Part shown: piece by piece, positions 9,671 to 20,893 of the stretch
How positions within the stretch are numbered: position 1 is the stretch's first letter
Layout of the letters: the number at the start of each line of letters is the position of its first letter
NCBI GenBank assembly: GCA_035235625.1
Contig: CP141145.1
Span: forward strand, 20,648,563-20,712,562
From: Saururus chinensis
Taxonomy: Eukaryota > Streptophyta > Magnoliopsida > Piperales > Saururaceae
Length of the DNA: 64,000 bases
Reading direction: 5' to 3'
Position numbers and translations under genes: made by a program
The notes under the pieces: model-generated
Told to the model about the DNA's origin: nothing
Database searches by the model: none
Seen by the model: the letters and a program-made list of their open reading frames with translations, nothing else

Positions 9671-11091
9671 TGATCGTTTATAATTAAACCCTTTGCAAGT
9701 GTACAAGGTAATTGTACTAGGATAAGTATTTAAGGGTTGTCGAACCTCAGGGACGGATGAATTATTACTAAATTTAAAGAGGAATTTGCTGATTTTAAAA
9801 CTAAAAACAACTTAAACTTAAATTAAGCAAAAGAAAGAAATCAACTAGTTTAAAAGCAAGAGATTAATATGATGGAAATTACTTAGGAAATTGAATCCAC
9901 TATAAAACCATAACAATTCCTTAACTTTTAATCTAAATTTAGTGTGAACATGAACAAGTATTCTCAGCTACAAGCTAGAATTACTTCAAAAAGAATCATT
10001 AATTAACTTCCATGGCATGAACTATCTTCGACAATAGCACGGATCATCTACACTAAACTAGCTATAGGCATGACCCGTCTAATCTTAGTATAACTCATCC
10101 AAGTCATTAATTATCTGAATATTAAAACTATTGTATGACCATCTCATCTAAATCACAGAAATTAGAATCGATGCAAATATCAAAACCATATCAATCTATC
10201 ATCTACAAGACAATAAATCAACATAGACTTGAATAAACATAAAAAGCTCTTCCATTAAAAAGGAAATTCATATCATACAATTGTCATCATTCACAACTGA
10301 GATCTAAATTAAAAAGAAAAGAAACTGAAACTTATCTATAGCTTCATCAACTCCTAAGTAAAAGAAAAGTCTAGCCTTCCATTGTAGAAGAAAGCACTTG
10401 AATCTCCATTGAAAGCTTTGAGTTCTCTTCCATCTTCTTCTTCCTTTTTCTCTTCTTAAAATCTACTAGAATCCCCCAATTCTAAGCCAAATATGTCTTT
10501 TTATAGGCATAAGTTCCGTAGGAAGAAGTCCAATATGAAAAGGATTGGAATTTGGGTCAAACAAGGAAACTGCACGTTATGCCGATCGATCGCCCTGCAT
10601 GCCCGATCGATCGGATACACTGTATTTTCATCTGAATTCACGTTATCCCGATCGATCGGTAAGTGACCCTGATCAATCGGATACAGTGTTTCTGTTTTCC
10701 CGGACTGTTCATATTCTGTTCATTAAGCTTTCCTTCGTGTCCATATTAATTTCTAACTTGTTTATAACTCCGAAAAGTTGTCCAAATCACTTTAAAGCAT
10801 GTGAAGACTATTTTCAAGCATTTCAAACATCGTCCAAGTACTTCAATAAGCGCACTTTACCTACAAAACATAAAATACCATATTTTAGACATGTAGAATA
10901 TAATTAAAATTCCATCTTAATTTAAATACATATCTAAACTACTAATAACTACAAAATCATTAATAATTAAACTAAAATACTAATATCTATCTTAATCTAA
11001 ATAAACTATAAATAACACTAAATTAACCTAATCTATACTAGCAAATAAGGTAAAAAGACATATAAAATAGATATAGATTTCATACTTATCA
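9671..11091 (-). mobile_element. Solo LTR (copy B) of the Athila/Tat-like gag element
   Basis: A 1421-bp near-duplicate of 4307-5725 with the same orientation and no attached internal sequence. It is flanked by a perfect 5-bp target duplication CCTAC (9666-9670 and 11092-11096). It therefore arose by LTR-LTR recombination after an independent insertion. The ORF-like stretch at 10545-10907 crosses the ATCGATCG cluster and is not a gene. Confidence 0.95.
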
Positions 11092-11433
11092 CCTACTTAA
11101 GTGGCCCAAGTCGCACTTCCTCATTGCTAAGTCGGGCTCTCACTGTGGTTTCCTTAAGTAGTCCATCTAAAAAATTTGCCCCTTCCATTTTTGATTTTAA
11201 TGGATGAGCCTATATACTTTCTACTTGGCCATCTCTTATTCGGGTCCCTTGGGTTGAGTCTCGTTGGCAGTTCTCATAAGTTACCATATATACCCTTAGG
11301 TCAAAATGGTAAACTTCACCCTTCTCGGACCTCCATTTAGGGTTTCAGAATGACCAAATTGACTAGGTTGACCGGCAACCTGCACTGTCATTTTAAATTA
11401 GGAAAGTTCCTAGCCCTTGCCCTTAATGGTTAA

Positions 11434-13444
11434 TGTTGGTAAATTTTAATTGTTTACTTGCAAGTGCACAAATCAAAGGTAGAAAAGCTGCTAAATAAGG
11501 TTGATCCCACAAAGACTTGAAATCAGGAAACTAAATTTTAATATAATCGAGTCTAACCTCCATCTAGTTAACGAATTATCAAGTAATCACCTACTTTAAA
11601 AACCCTAAAACATGTAAAAATAAAAGGCAAAGTAAATAAAAGAAGTAAAGTTATCGAAATGATAAAAAACATGTAATAGAATTCAAAATTAAATCTAAAA
11701 AATAACAAGAATCAAAACTTTGAGAATCAATTTCAACTAAGAAAGCAATATCAAATGATTTAAATATCCAATTAACCAAACTACTTTGACATGGAAATTT
11801 ACTCAAATTAATTTCTAAAGAGTCATATCCATGATTATTGATTTAATTTCTAAACCATCTCATAACACATTAGAATTCAATCCCATGTATTATGGAAAAT
11901 ATTCTTATTAAGCATACTTTCAAGAGTAAAAATTATGTTCTCCTTTGCTTAATAAGATTAAGATTAAATCCATAATTGTATCCACAAGATGCAAATCGCA
12001 ATTGATACCCAACCATAATTTCAACAGTTATAAATCTATGCAACTAAATAATAAAAATCACCTCGAATCATAAGAAAAACTTGATTAATCTTATATCCAA
12101 GATAGAGTTTATCGATTAAAAATAGGTACAACAATTAATCATTGAAGCACATCTAAAATAAATTTAATCAACTCTCATTATAGTTAATCCATACAAATTA
12201 ATAAAGTTTCATCCTTGCCTTAGATGAAAAACTTAGCTACTCATTAACCTAAAAACCATAATCTCCATTGAATTAAGTAGAAAGAAACTTTCAAATTTGG
12301 AAGAAAACTAAGAAAAATTGAAATGTTTTGAATTGCTATAGTAGCCATGAGTAGTACCAATGAATAGTGATGATGAAGAGTACTTTGTCTTCAACCACCC
12401 GCCACTACAGTATTGCTATATACCAGACTACAAATTTTTTCCTTCTTGTTCTTTGTTGCTCTGGCTTGGGGCTTCGATTGTTTAACTTTCAAAGTGTGTT
12501 CTGCTCCTACTTTGTCTTCATCCTCTTTCTTCTCTCCCTCTCTTCTGCAGTTCTCTCTTCTCGTTTTTAAATAAAATTCTGGACAACACCTTTTTCCTTG
12601 TTTAAGCACCCAATTCTGACCTAGAGTAGGAGCTTGTTGCTATGTTTAATCTTTCCCTTTATAACATTTTCTTTCTGCCCAATTCTTTCCATGTTTAAGC
12701 TTTATTCTTTTCTTTTCTTTGTAGTTTGTCACTATTTCTTTGCTCTTATAAATTGGTTATTTTTGGACGTTCCTTGTTTATTTCTTTGACTGAATTAAGT
12801 TCTCTTTCCATTAGCTATTCCTTTCTTATCTAGTTTGAACTCTTGATGTTATTTTTGGTGCAAACTGGCTATGTTTTGTTGAAAGTAAATTGTTGTGAAC
12901 TATTTTCTACTGCATACTTTTTAAAGTCTTGTTTAAAAATATGTTGGATGGATTCTCTTGAACGTCTCTGATTATGTACATGGCTGCCTTCTTTATTTTG
13001 AACCATGCTTTTATTTGGAAGTGGTTGCACTTCTTTTTGCTACTTGCCTTTTTAAATAGGTCCTCAATTAAGAGCGACCCCCTTTGTTGGTTTTTAGTTT
13101 TTAGAATTTTCTTTTGTTATGAACCAATGTCTGATTCATCTAAAATTTCTGAACCGTGTCCAAATATTTTGTAAGTAATGAGCATCAAGAAAGCTATTCA
13201 TGTGACATCCTCCTACAAAGCACAATATGACCATAATTGATACATGTAAAAATTAAACAAAATCCAGACTTAATTCAAATACACACCTAAACTACTAATA
13301 ACTCCTTAATTAATTAATAATTAAATCAAACTACTAATATCTATCTTAATATAAATAAACCCTAATTGACCTTAAATTAGCCTAATCCTACACTAGTAAA
13401 TAAGGTAAAAAGGCGTATAAAATATATAAAAACCATGCATATTA
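11434..13444 (-). mobile_element. Diverged, expanded Athila/Tat-like solo LTR (copy C)
   Basis: The right 220 bp (about 13210-13444) align with the end of copies A/B (ACTAATATCTATCTTAAT, AAATAAGGTAAAAAGRC). The left edge has the related TTGCAAGTGCACAAAT block. It is flanked by GTTAA (11429-11433) and GTCAA (13445-13449), a target duplication with one mismatch. The middle (about 12330-13205) is T-rich, does not align with A/B and may be a further insertion. Short frames inside (for example near 12367 and 12974) look like chance ORFs. Confidence 0.7.
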
Positions 13445-13564
13445 GTCAACGGGTCAAATCTAGGTTTTTGTCGCGGTCCGGTTCACTTAAGATTGAGGGG
13501 CTAATTTCTCTCCCAAAATTAGTTAAGTAAAGAAAATTCTCCGAATTTTTGGGGTGTTGCAACT

Positions 13565-14100
13565 CTTGCCAAGTGTCTTATTTCCAAATAAAAAATGAAG
13601 GGCTAGAAGAGAACTTACCCTCTCCTAATGGCGACACATTTTACCCTTAGTTGCCGACTCCTATTAAGTTTTATCTTAGTTAAGAAAGGGACAATAAATC
13701 TATTTTTTTTGCCATTGTAATTCACTTTTTGACAACAATCACCCTTTGAGCTGATTTTCCTTCATTTTCTCTGTGATCCTTTTTTATCGGTCTTTATGTA
13801 ATGCTCAAAAATTTTATAAATTTTTTAAACTTGGACCGTGTAGAAAATAATAAGTTTGACCCTTCGACCTTCTTAGTAAAGTAATTTCTTCTATGGATGA
13901 AATTTAGATATGAAACTCTAGGGTTAGAAAGTAGACACAAAGAGCTTTAAAATTCCACCAAGAATATGCGAATCATAGTTTTGGATGAGGAAGTTATGGA
14001 GATATAACATATGGTAATTCTTTAAGTCTATGTGAAATATAGTGAGATTGACCCTTATACCTTCTTACTAAAATAACTTCTGTAAGAGAATACTATATTT
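13565..14100. other. Unassigned AT-rich sequence
   Basis: I see no coding region, inverted repeat or match to the other repeats here. Two similar phrases, TTTGACCCTTCGACCTTCTTA (about 13855) and TTGACCCTTATACCTTCTTA (about 14048), followed by AAAGTAATTTCT/AAAATAACTTCT, point to a diverged internal duplication with a period near 190 bp. Confidence 0.4.
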
Positions 14101-14830
14101 TGTATTGGCTAATTCCATGACAAAAACACTAGTTATATGTATCTAGTTAAATGTATTCTATAACTTAGAATTCTTAGGGTTCTCTAAGTGATCAAGATCA
14201 ACAATGAAGCTTGAAGATTGAAGATTTAGAGAAATTAGAGTCAAGTCAAATCCTTGTGAAGGTTTCACCTAAAATACTTAAAATAACACACATATATATA
14301 TACATTATTAAAATTTCTTCTAATCTTTATTATATTCTTTCTAGATCCTATTTAAGCTATCCATTAGGTGGAAAAGAGTTACATTCGCATCAAACACAAG
14401 TTAATTTTCAGATAGATTGATCAACTGATCAATTGCCCTTGGTCTAAGAAGGTTCGTATAACTTAAGCCTGATCAATCTTTTTTTGGGTCAAAATCCCTT
14501 ATGCCTAATCGACCGCCCTTCTTAAAAAATGCCTAATTTAGTCTGATTTGATTCCTTATTGGGAATAATATCTTTTGAACCTCTTTACACTATAAATACT
14601 TGTGTTTTGTGATAACCTATTAGAGAAAAGTTCTTTACGTTGCTTAGGAGCCCTAGTTTCAAGAACAGAGATCTTGTACCATTAATCATCACTATGGTTA
14701 TTCACTGATTAATTTAAGTGAGTGTTATTGATTTCTATTATTATTAATTCATCAATTCTCGTTTGAGATCATTCATTGATTAGTTGAAGATTATTTGTGT
14801 GAGAGAGTCAAAAACCTAAATCTAAAAACT
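14101..14830 (+). mobile_element. Probable LTR remnant with palindrome cluster and TATA box
   Basis: GATTGATCAACTGATCAATTG (14414-14434), CTGATCAATC (14468-14477) and CTAATCGACC (14506-14515) lie about 75-175 bp upstream of a good TATA box, CTATAAATAC (14590-14599). An R/U5-like segment follows, ending near TGTGTGAGAGAG. The layout matches the LTR promoters elsewhere in the window but in plus orientation. No partner LTR or target duplication was found, so the boundaries are guesses. Confidence 0.35.
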
Positions 14831-14849
14831 TGACATTTTCACACCTTTA

Positions 14850-15071
14850 TGGTTGGGTTGAGAGTTTAATATCATTCTAATCAACCTATAAAATCATGAA
14901 AAAGCTCCTAAAAGTAGTACTTTCAATAAAGTAAGAATTAAGGGTTTTGGCCTCTATGCGCATAAATTTGTTTACTTGGCAGAAACAATAAAACTTACAC
15001 CATATGTGCATTCCTAATCAATCATCAAATCACAAGCATGCAAAAGGCACAAAGATTTAATGTAGAAAACT
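14850..15071 (-). mobile_element. Copia 3' LTR, segment 1 (U5-side part)
   Basis: It aligns with 33008-33225 of the copia 5' LTR (GAGAGTTTAATAT, AAAGTAAGAATTAAG, AAATCACAAGCATGCAAAA, TTTAATGTAGAAAAC). The match stops exactly where the Del/Tekay-type LTR begins at 15072. The next part of this LTR resumes at 22887. About 440 bp that should lie between are missing, so the insertion was accompanied by deletion. Confidence 0.75.
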
Positions 15072-16855
15072 TGTAACAACTCTAAATTTTTGGTATGATT
15101 TCTTGCCTCTAATAATAATAATATTAGAGTTTTAGCAAATTTTAATTATTTAGAGGTAGTTCATCGATGGGTTTTCTTAAAGACATGATAGAGCTTTGAA
15201 AAATGAGTGTAATGGGTCTATATTGTGCAAAACAAACATTGATGCCGTAAGTAATGACATTGAGGAGCATGTCACATGGGCAGGCCAATTTGGAAAGTGC
15301 GGGATAACTACTCATGTGGGGTCTCTTTTCATAGGGTTCGTGGATACGAGTTCAATGGTACCAAAAATGCCTGAATCGGACATCGGGATAAAAAGTTAAG
15401 GCATTTTTAAATTACAAGTATTTTAAAAAATTATAAAAAAATCGGTCAAATTGCAACAGTGCGCACACTACATGGGAGCCATGAGACTCAAAGTGATGCT
15501 GGGGCATGCCATGTGGCACGTCCCCAGGAAGTAGTGTAGTGCTGAATCTCGTAGCAATCCGCGTCCACTGATGCAACTTGCGCCGGCTCAACCACAACAC
15601 CCTGGGTATAAACAGCACGTGGGGGTGTATTTTTTCAGTTTTCCACTCCCACACACTCTTGAAACTTCATTTTTCTGTTTCTAAGCTATTCTAAGTCTGA
15701 TTCAAGTCATTCAAAAAGCAATTTTACATAAATCAAACATGTCAGATGTCATGATGATTCTAATTTCCTGATTATAGAGCTTTAAAGCCAAGATAATCAG
15801 CATCAAATGTTAAGGTAGCAGTTTTAACTTCTAAACATATGTTGTGATGGAGGATTTTAATTATCTTGAAATATCATTCTATTATAAGCTTTATGACTAT
15901 TTTTGATAAAGAAATTGTCTATGAAATGATTTATTTATGCCACATATGTTTAGGATGCTTGCACTCTCTGGATGATTCCTTTGTAAATAAACTAGAAATG
16001 ATAATGATATCTTGAATACCTACCATATAAGGTTCTAGCGCAGACATGTGTGGAGCATCATAGGAAGGATCCTATCCTTTTGGCTCTTGCAACCCCTTGA
16101 ATGTAGGATTAGGCCGTTAGGTATCATGGCTTTTGAATTGATATGTTATGGGATGATTTATTTTTAAAAAGATTATGTGAAAAGATTTAGATTGTTCTAT
16201 GATTGATTTGTTTTATGATGAATGCTTCTTTGAAAAGATCAGATGATTTATTTTTTTGAATGATTTTGTGAAAAAATTATGATTGCTTTAAGATATGTTT
16301 TATGACAAGAGATTCTATGTTAAGATCAAGATTGATGAAGGTTTGATCTAGGATTGATCCAAGCTTAATACGAGATTGATCCAAGATCCATCCAAGATTG
16401 CTCAAAGATTTATCTATTTTATGATGAAAGATTTAATTTCATATTGATTCTTTAAAAAAGATTATAATTATGTTATGATTATAATTGCTTTACAAATATT
16501 CTTGAATAATATGCTTATAGAATTTAGCAAAACCTACTGAGTATAAATGTACTCACCTACCTCGAGATTCTAGAGAAAATGCGGAATGATGTAGGTGAAA
16601 GAAAAAAGAAATTTCTGAGTGATGTACCTGTATTATGCTGTAGTAAAGCTTTTTTGATAATTTATGTTATGCTTACCGGCATGTGATGCCTAGAGTTAAA
16701 ACTCTATATAATTACCAGCTCTATGCACAGTAATCCTGTGCACCTATTGTTTTAAATTCTAATGTGTTAATTTTATGAGTTTCGATTTTATGGGCCATCA
16801 TAGTTAGAGTATTTATTTTCAAACTACATGATTTTGTTATATGAGGGATGTCACA
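15072..16855 (+). mobile_element. 5' LTR of a nested Del/Tekay-type gypsy element (family G, copy 2)
   Basis: It starts TGTAACAACTCTAAAT and ends GAGGGATGTCACA, then a primer site two bases on. The middle aligns with the other G LTRs, for example CCATGTGGGGTC or CTCATGTGGGGTC followed by TCGATAGGG-like words, GTCCATCGGTACCA and CGGGATAAAAAG or CGGGGTAATAAG. TATA-like GGTATAAACAGC lies near 15606. It is inserted into the copia 3' LTR. Its own 3' LTR is missing because the element is cut off at 22886. Confidence 0.8.
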
Positions 16856-16857
16856 GT

Positions 16858-16869
16858 TGGTATCATGGC
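16858..16869 (+). promoter_or_regulatory. Primer binding site (initiator-tRNA-Met type)
   Basis: TGGTATCATGGC matches the common TGGTATCAGAGC primer site at 10 of 12 positions, two bases after the LTR terminus. This confirms that 15072-16855 is a 5' LTR in plus orientation. Confidence 0.75.
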
Positions 16870-17129
16870 TCTGGGATATACTATCCATGGAGGAATAATT
16901 TAATGAGTCCAGATATCTCATAGGATATTTTCTCTTGATCTGAATTATTTTAATGTGGTTTGGTTATGTGAACATGTGAGAGGGGTGCTTAAAACACACG
17001 TTTTGTTTTAAGAAAAATAAGAGCTTGTATGTGTGTATCATATTATTAATTTAAGGTTGTTATAATCTATTAGCACCCTAACGATAACTTCTAATAGTGA
17101 CAAAGATGTGCCACAGACTAATGACTAGA

Positions 17130-17561
17130 CTCTTGCTGAAATATTAATGCAGGAATTAGTGCCCCTAGATGACTCTATAGAAAACTTATTTGACTTGTTT
17201 CTGTCAGAGTGATTCAAGAAAATTGCTCTAACCTTTACGGGTGAGGACGGCCTTGAGGTGACCAAGAAATGAATGTTTGAAGTGGTAAATATTTTTAAGG
17301 TAATGAAAGTTCCAGAGGACAAGAAAGTGGATGTAACCACTTTTTCCATGATAGGGGAGGAAACCCTTTCTGGCTGTTAGTAGAAAGGAACTTTTTTTTA
17401 GATAAGGAAAATATCAAGTGGGAAGAGTTTAGGGAGGTCTTATATGATAAGTATTTTCCTTCACATGTTTAGGAAAAGAAAGAATTTGTTTTTAAAATAT
17501 TTAGCAAGGAGGTATGATGGTAGTTTAATATGAAAATAAATTTATACAATTGCAGCACTCT
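17130..17561 (+). pseudogene. gag pseudogene, 5' part (Del/Tekay-type gypsy)
   Basis: Conceptual reading gives KIALTFTGEDGLEVTKK, MFEVVNIFKVMKVPEDKKV and VTTFSMIGEE, then, after frame breaks, WEEFREVLYDKYFPSHV and KKEFVFKIFSKEV. This matches the order of the plant retrotransposon Gag domain (F.GED..VA..W, aWW, F...YFP). Several stop codons and frameshifts interrupt it. A 3.2-kb LTR was inserted at 17562, and the Gag reading resumes at 20745. Confidence 0.8.
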
Positions 17562-20500
17562 TGTAATAACCGTAACCTAGTTTACTTTGATTTAATTATG
17601 TTATTATTGTGCAATTTCCTTTTTTATTGGCCGATTTAACTTGTTTTGGGGTAAAGAGTTATATTGATGTTTTCATTAAGGTTTTCACTCATTTTTATAA
17701 TTTCTATACTAAACCCAATTAATCCTTTTTTTAGAGAATTTTTGAAAAAAATTGGTAATTTTTCATAAAATTAGGGCGTGGACCCCACCGTGGGCTCCAC
17801 ATTCATGTTTGAGTGGCGAGGGTCCCATGAGACCCTAAACTCCACTTATTTCATGATTAAAGAGTTTTAAAATTCATTTTAGACCTAAAATGAGCAAATT
17901 ATCTATAGTATAAAATTCTATTTGTACCTAATTTTTTAATATGTATACCCCACTTGGGAAGGGCTTGGATTTGGGAGGCTGAGTAACCCTAGTCCCATAC
18001 CGAAGAGGGTAAGTTGATTTAGGTATGTTTTAGTCTTGATTTTTCATTAATCTCCTAGGTTCTTGCTTAATCTTTCTTAATCCCATATTTTAGAAAGTTG
18101 AATCTTTTTCAACCCTACCAAAGTTTCTGTTTTTAATCCATATTTTAAACCTCCAAATAAGGGATTTTCGTTTTTAAGGAAAGGAAGCACTAGATCTACA
18201 AGTTTTCAAGTGCTTTAAGCTTAAATAATTGAATGGAATGAGATGTTAACTAAACCCTAACTTTGGGTAGGGGTTTGAGGAGATTGAAGCTTTGATTTTG
18301 GACCAAAAGCTCACTAAAGGTAAGGATTTTCCTTCCTAATTGGGTTTATGTTCCGAATTTGTAGTTTAGAATGGTTTATGTGAGTTTTGCTTGATGTTGT
18401 GCTTTAATAGTGGGTTAAGTAAAACATGTTCTTTTTAGTGATTTTTCTTTTGATTTAGTTCAGAAATGATTAGATCTTTGATGTTTTAAGCATATATTTC
18501 GACATTATGATGTTTGGAAGTGATATTTGGATGTTCTTGTTAGTTTTGTGTATTTTTGGTTTTGGGTTTGCAAGGTTGAAGACGAACCATATTTGAACTG
18601 TCCAAGGCATTCAAATGGCCATACAGGCATTTGAACGACCATCTGGCCGATCGAACGGCCATATTGCAGATTTGCTATTTTGTTCATTTTCTTGTTCTTC
18701 TTTGTAAATCTTATTTACTATGATCATGATGAATTATTTTACTTGGAAATGCTACTGTGAGGGCATGAATATGATATTGAAAGCTATGATGTTGCTCAAG
18801 TATGAAATTGGTTACATGTTATTGGATTTTAGCATGTTATTCTTCTTATCCTAAATTCATGCTTGATTATTCCCCACATTTTAATCATGATTCCAGCAAG
18901 TTTAAATTGTGAGGATGGGCATGTGTGCTTCCACATGTTGTGCTTATTATATGTGAACTGTATTTACATGTTTAGCTTAAGTGTAGTGATGATTGTGCTT
19001 ACTTAAGTGTAGCATGATGTTGTAATTGTCTTGGACTTTGCTTTTCGAGGTTTTCACTGGACTTTATGCATGCTTTCAGTAAAAGAGGGAATGGAATCAT
19101 AAAGGCATGAGTGTAGTAGAATGATGGTTTGTTCATGATGCATATGTCAATGCTTAGATTTGAGCACTATTACTATGTACCATGTTGCATGCATAATGAA
19201 AATAGTTTTACGAATGAGGTTTACCATGATTAACTATGATTGATCGATTAGATGCAATTGGGTGATATTGCTTGCCAGATTAATCGATCGGAAGCTTATC
19301 AAATTGGTTGGGTATGAAAGAATATGATTTTGGTTTTTAGTTCCTTTAGAAACACGGTACCTCCCCAGGTTAAGATGAGTTAATTACGGTTGAGTTTATT
19401 TATTTAGTTATCTGGACCATGAGAATCCAAAGTGGTATGTCCGAGTGCACCGACTTACCATGTGCTCTAGGTTTTAGTACAAGAAATTGGACTCTCCCCC
19501 GCAAGAGATTGTCCTTAGCGAGCACATTGCCATAGTTTTCCTTTATACGAAATTTGACCTTGTCATTGGCGGGCAAACTGCCCCAGTTTTCCTGTATAGG
19601 AAATTAGGCGTTGTCCTTTGTGGGCAAACTGCTATAGTTTTCCTTATGGGATTTGAATCTTCCTTTTTGGACTGTCCTTGGCAAGCAGAGGGGTAAATTC
19701 CCCAATACCCTAATTTTCCCTTGTGGAATTTGGGCCCCACGAGGGATTGTCCTTGGCGGGAGGTATGATTGTAATTTCTCTCCATGAAGGAGACATTCAC
19801 CTTTGTTGGTAATGCATGCGTATGTAATATTATTATGCCCAGTTACACAAGTTGTGTAGGGATAATTGAGTTCATGTGGAACATGTGGATATGTTTTAAT
19901 ATGCATGATTATGGATAGTATGCTAGAGACACTTTTCATGTAAGGTGAATACTTATAATTGAGACTAGTTATGTATGACTATGGATAGTGTGTTTGAGAC
20001 ACTCTTATGCAGGATGAATGTATACATTGAGAATAGATCATGAAGGAAATTATATTGTGATATGCCATGTGGAATGAATAGTATGCAGGTGATATGTTGA
20101 TGATATTACAAGTATGTGTATATGATGAGTAGGTTATGATATAGAGATGCACAAGTTATGTGAATGACCTATGACGAACGAGTGTGTTATGTGGCGAACT
20201 TTATGTGGAATACTTGTGATGATTTTGGATTTATCCTCTCATAATATAAAACCTTGCTGAGCATTTTTACTCACCCCTCTTTCTTGTATGTTTTTGTTTT
20301 GGGGCAGCATGGTGTGACATGCAGGTGATCAGGACTCCTTGTATGAAGAGTGGGTGATGGACTATTTGGCATAGGAGAGGATGTCTTGAGACACTATGTT
20401 CCTTGATCATCTATGTTGCATGTTATCATGAATTTTATGCTATGATGGTCGTGTTATATATTTTACTTGCCAGTTTGGCCTTTTGATTCATGTTAACTTT

Positions 20501-20744
20501 GTGGCTTAAGCTGTGAGAGGGCTAAGTGAACTAAGTATGTGGGTATTGTGAGGACTAATTCTTATGTGAGGTCTTTTATTTTACTCGTTTCCTCTTGTAC
20601 AAAGTGTATGGTGCACTACTCTATAATGAATCACCTGTATGAGGGGTTAAGTCTTCAGCATAAATCAATACTTCTTCGCGTCGCGTGCATTGACCTTACC
20701 TTGGACTAGGCCTGGATCGTGTTGGCGGGTGCCGAGGCGTGACA
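17562..20744 (+). mobile_element. Solo LTR (family F) inside the gag pseudogene
   Basis: It begins TGTAATAACCGTAACC and ends GGTGCCGAGGCGTGACA. Flanks are ACTCT (17557-17561) and ACTTT (20745-20749), a 5-bp target duplication with one mismatch. Removing it rejoins the Gag reading frame of the host element, which independently proves the insertion. At 3183 bp it is a long LTR of the kind seen in chromoviruses. Inside it are GATCGAACGGCC-type repeats (18600-18665) and a tandem array (19478-19770). ORFs in that array are not genes. Confidence 0.85.
19478..19770 (+). repeat. Tandem repeat in solo LTR F
   Basis: Four to five units of about 50-70 bp. Each has GGAAATT (or a variant), a TTGTCCTTGGCGGGCAAACTG core and an ATAGTTTTCCTTTAT tail. 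The overlapping ORFs at 19487 and on the minus strand near 19543-19939 are by-products of this periodicity. Confidence 0.75.
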
Positions 20745-20887
20745 ACTTTGCTCTTGATTATTGCACTCCAGAGTTAAAGAAAGCCCAAAAGTTTTTTAGA
20801 GGCCTGAACAATGGACTCCATAGTAGACTTTTAGGTTTTCAACCTACTACCTTTGCCAAAGCAGTGGAATTGGCTTCTTTGTTAGAA
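20745..20887 (+). pseudogene. gag pseudogene, 3' part
   Basis: It continues the Gag domain after the LTR insertion: ALDYCTPELKKAQKFFRGLN, then LHSRLLGFQPTTFAKAVELA. This is the conserved RRF..GL......L...PTTFAEAVE region of Gag. It ends LASLLE followed by a stop. The zinc knuckle and protease that should follow are absent; RT-like sequence starts within about 10 bp, so about 1 kb was deleted. Confidence 0.85.
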
Positions 20888-20893
20888 TAATAG

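Larger units (their letters stand above)
9601..13564 (+). mobile_element. Fragment of another gypsy-like LTR (family D), split by two LTR insertions
   Basis: Joining 9608-9670, 11097-11433 and 13450-13564 gives about 515 bp of continuous sequence whose right end reads TTTTTGGGGTGTTGCA, an LTR-type terminus. Its left edge abuts or overlaps the TGTTACA end of LTR G1. The split is supported by the target-site duplications of the two inserted LTRs (CCTAC at 9666/11092; GTTAA/GTCAA at 11429/13445). Family and exact left boundary are uncertain. Confidence 0.45.

Noticed and set aside
10545..10907. 120-codon plus-strand ORF
   Set aside because: It lies inside solo LTR copy B, antisense to LTR transcription; its DRS-type repeats are translations of the GATCGATCG palindromes.
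12367..13174. Several 66-72-codon frames with hydrophobic runs
   Set aside because: They sit in the T-rich centre of LTR copy C, overlap on both strands and have no recognisable domain.
19487..19939. Overlapping ORFs on both strands
   Set aside because: These are by-products of the tandem array in solo LTR F; periodic composition keeps several frames open.
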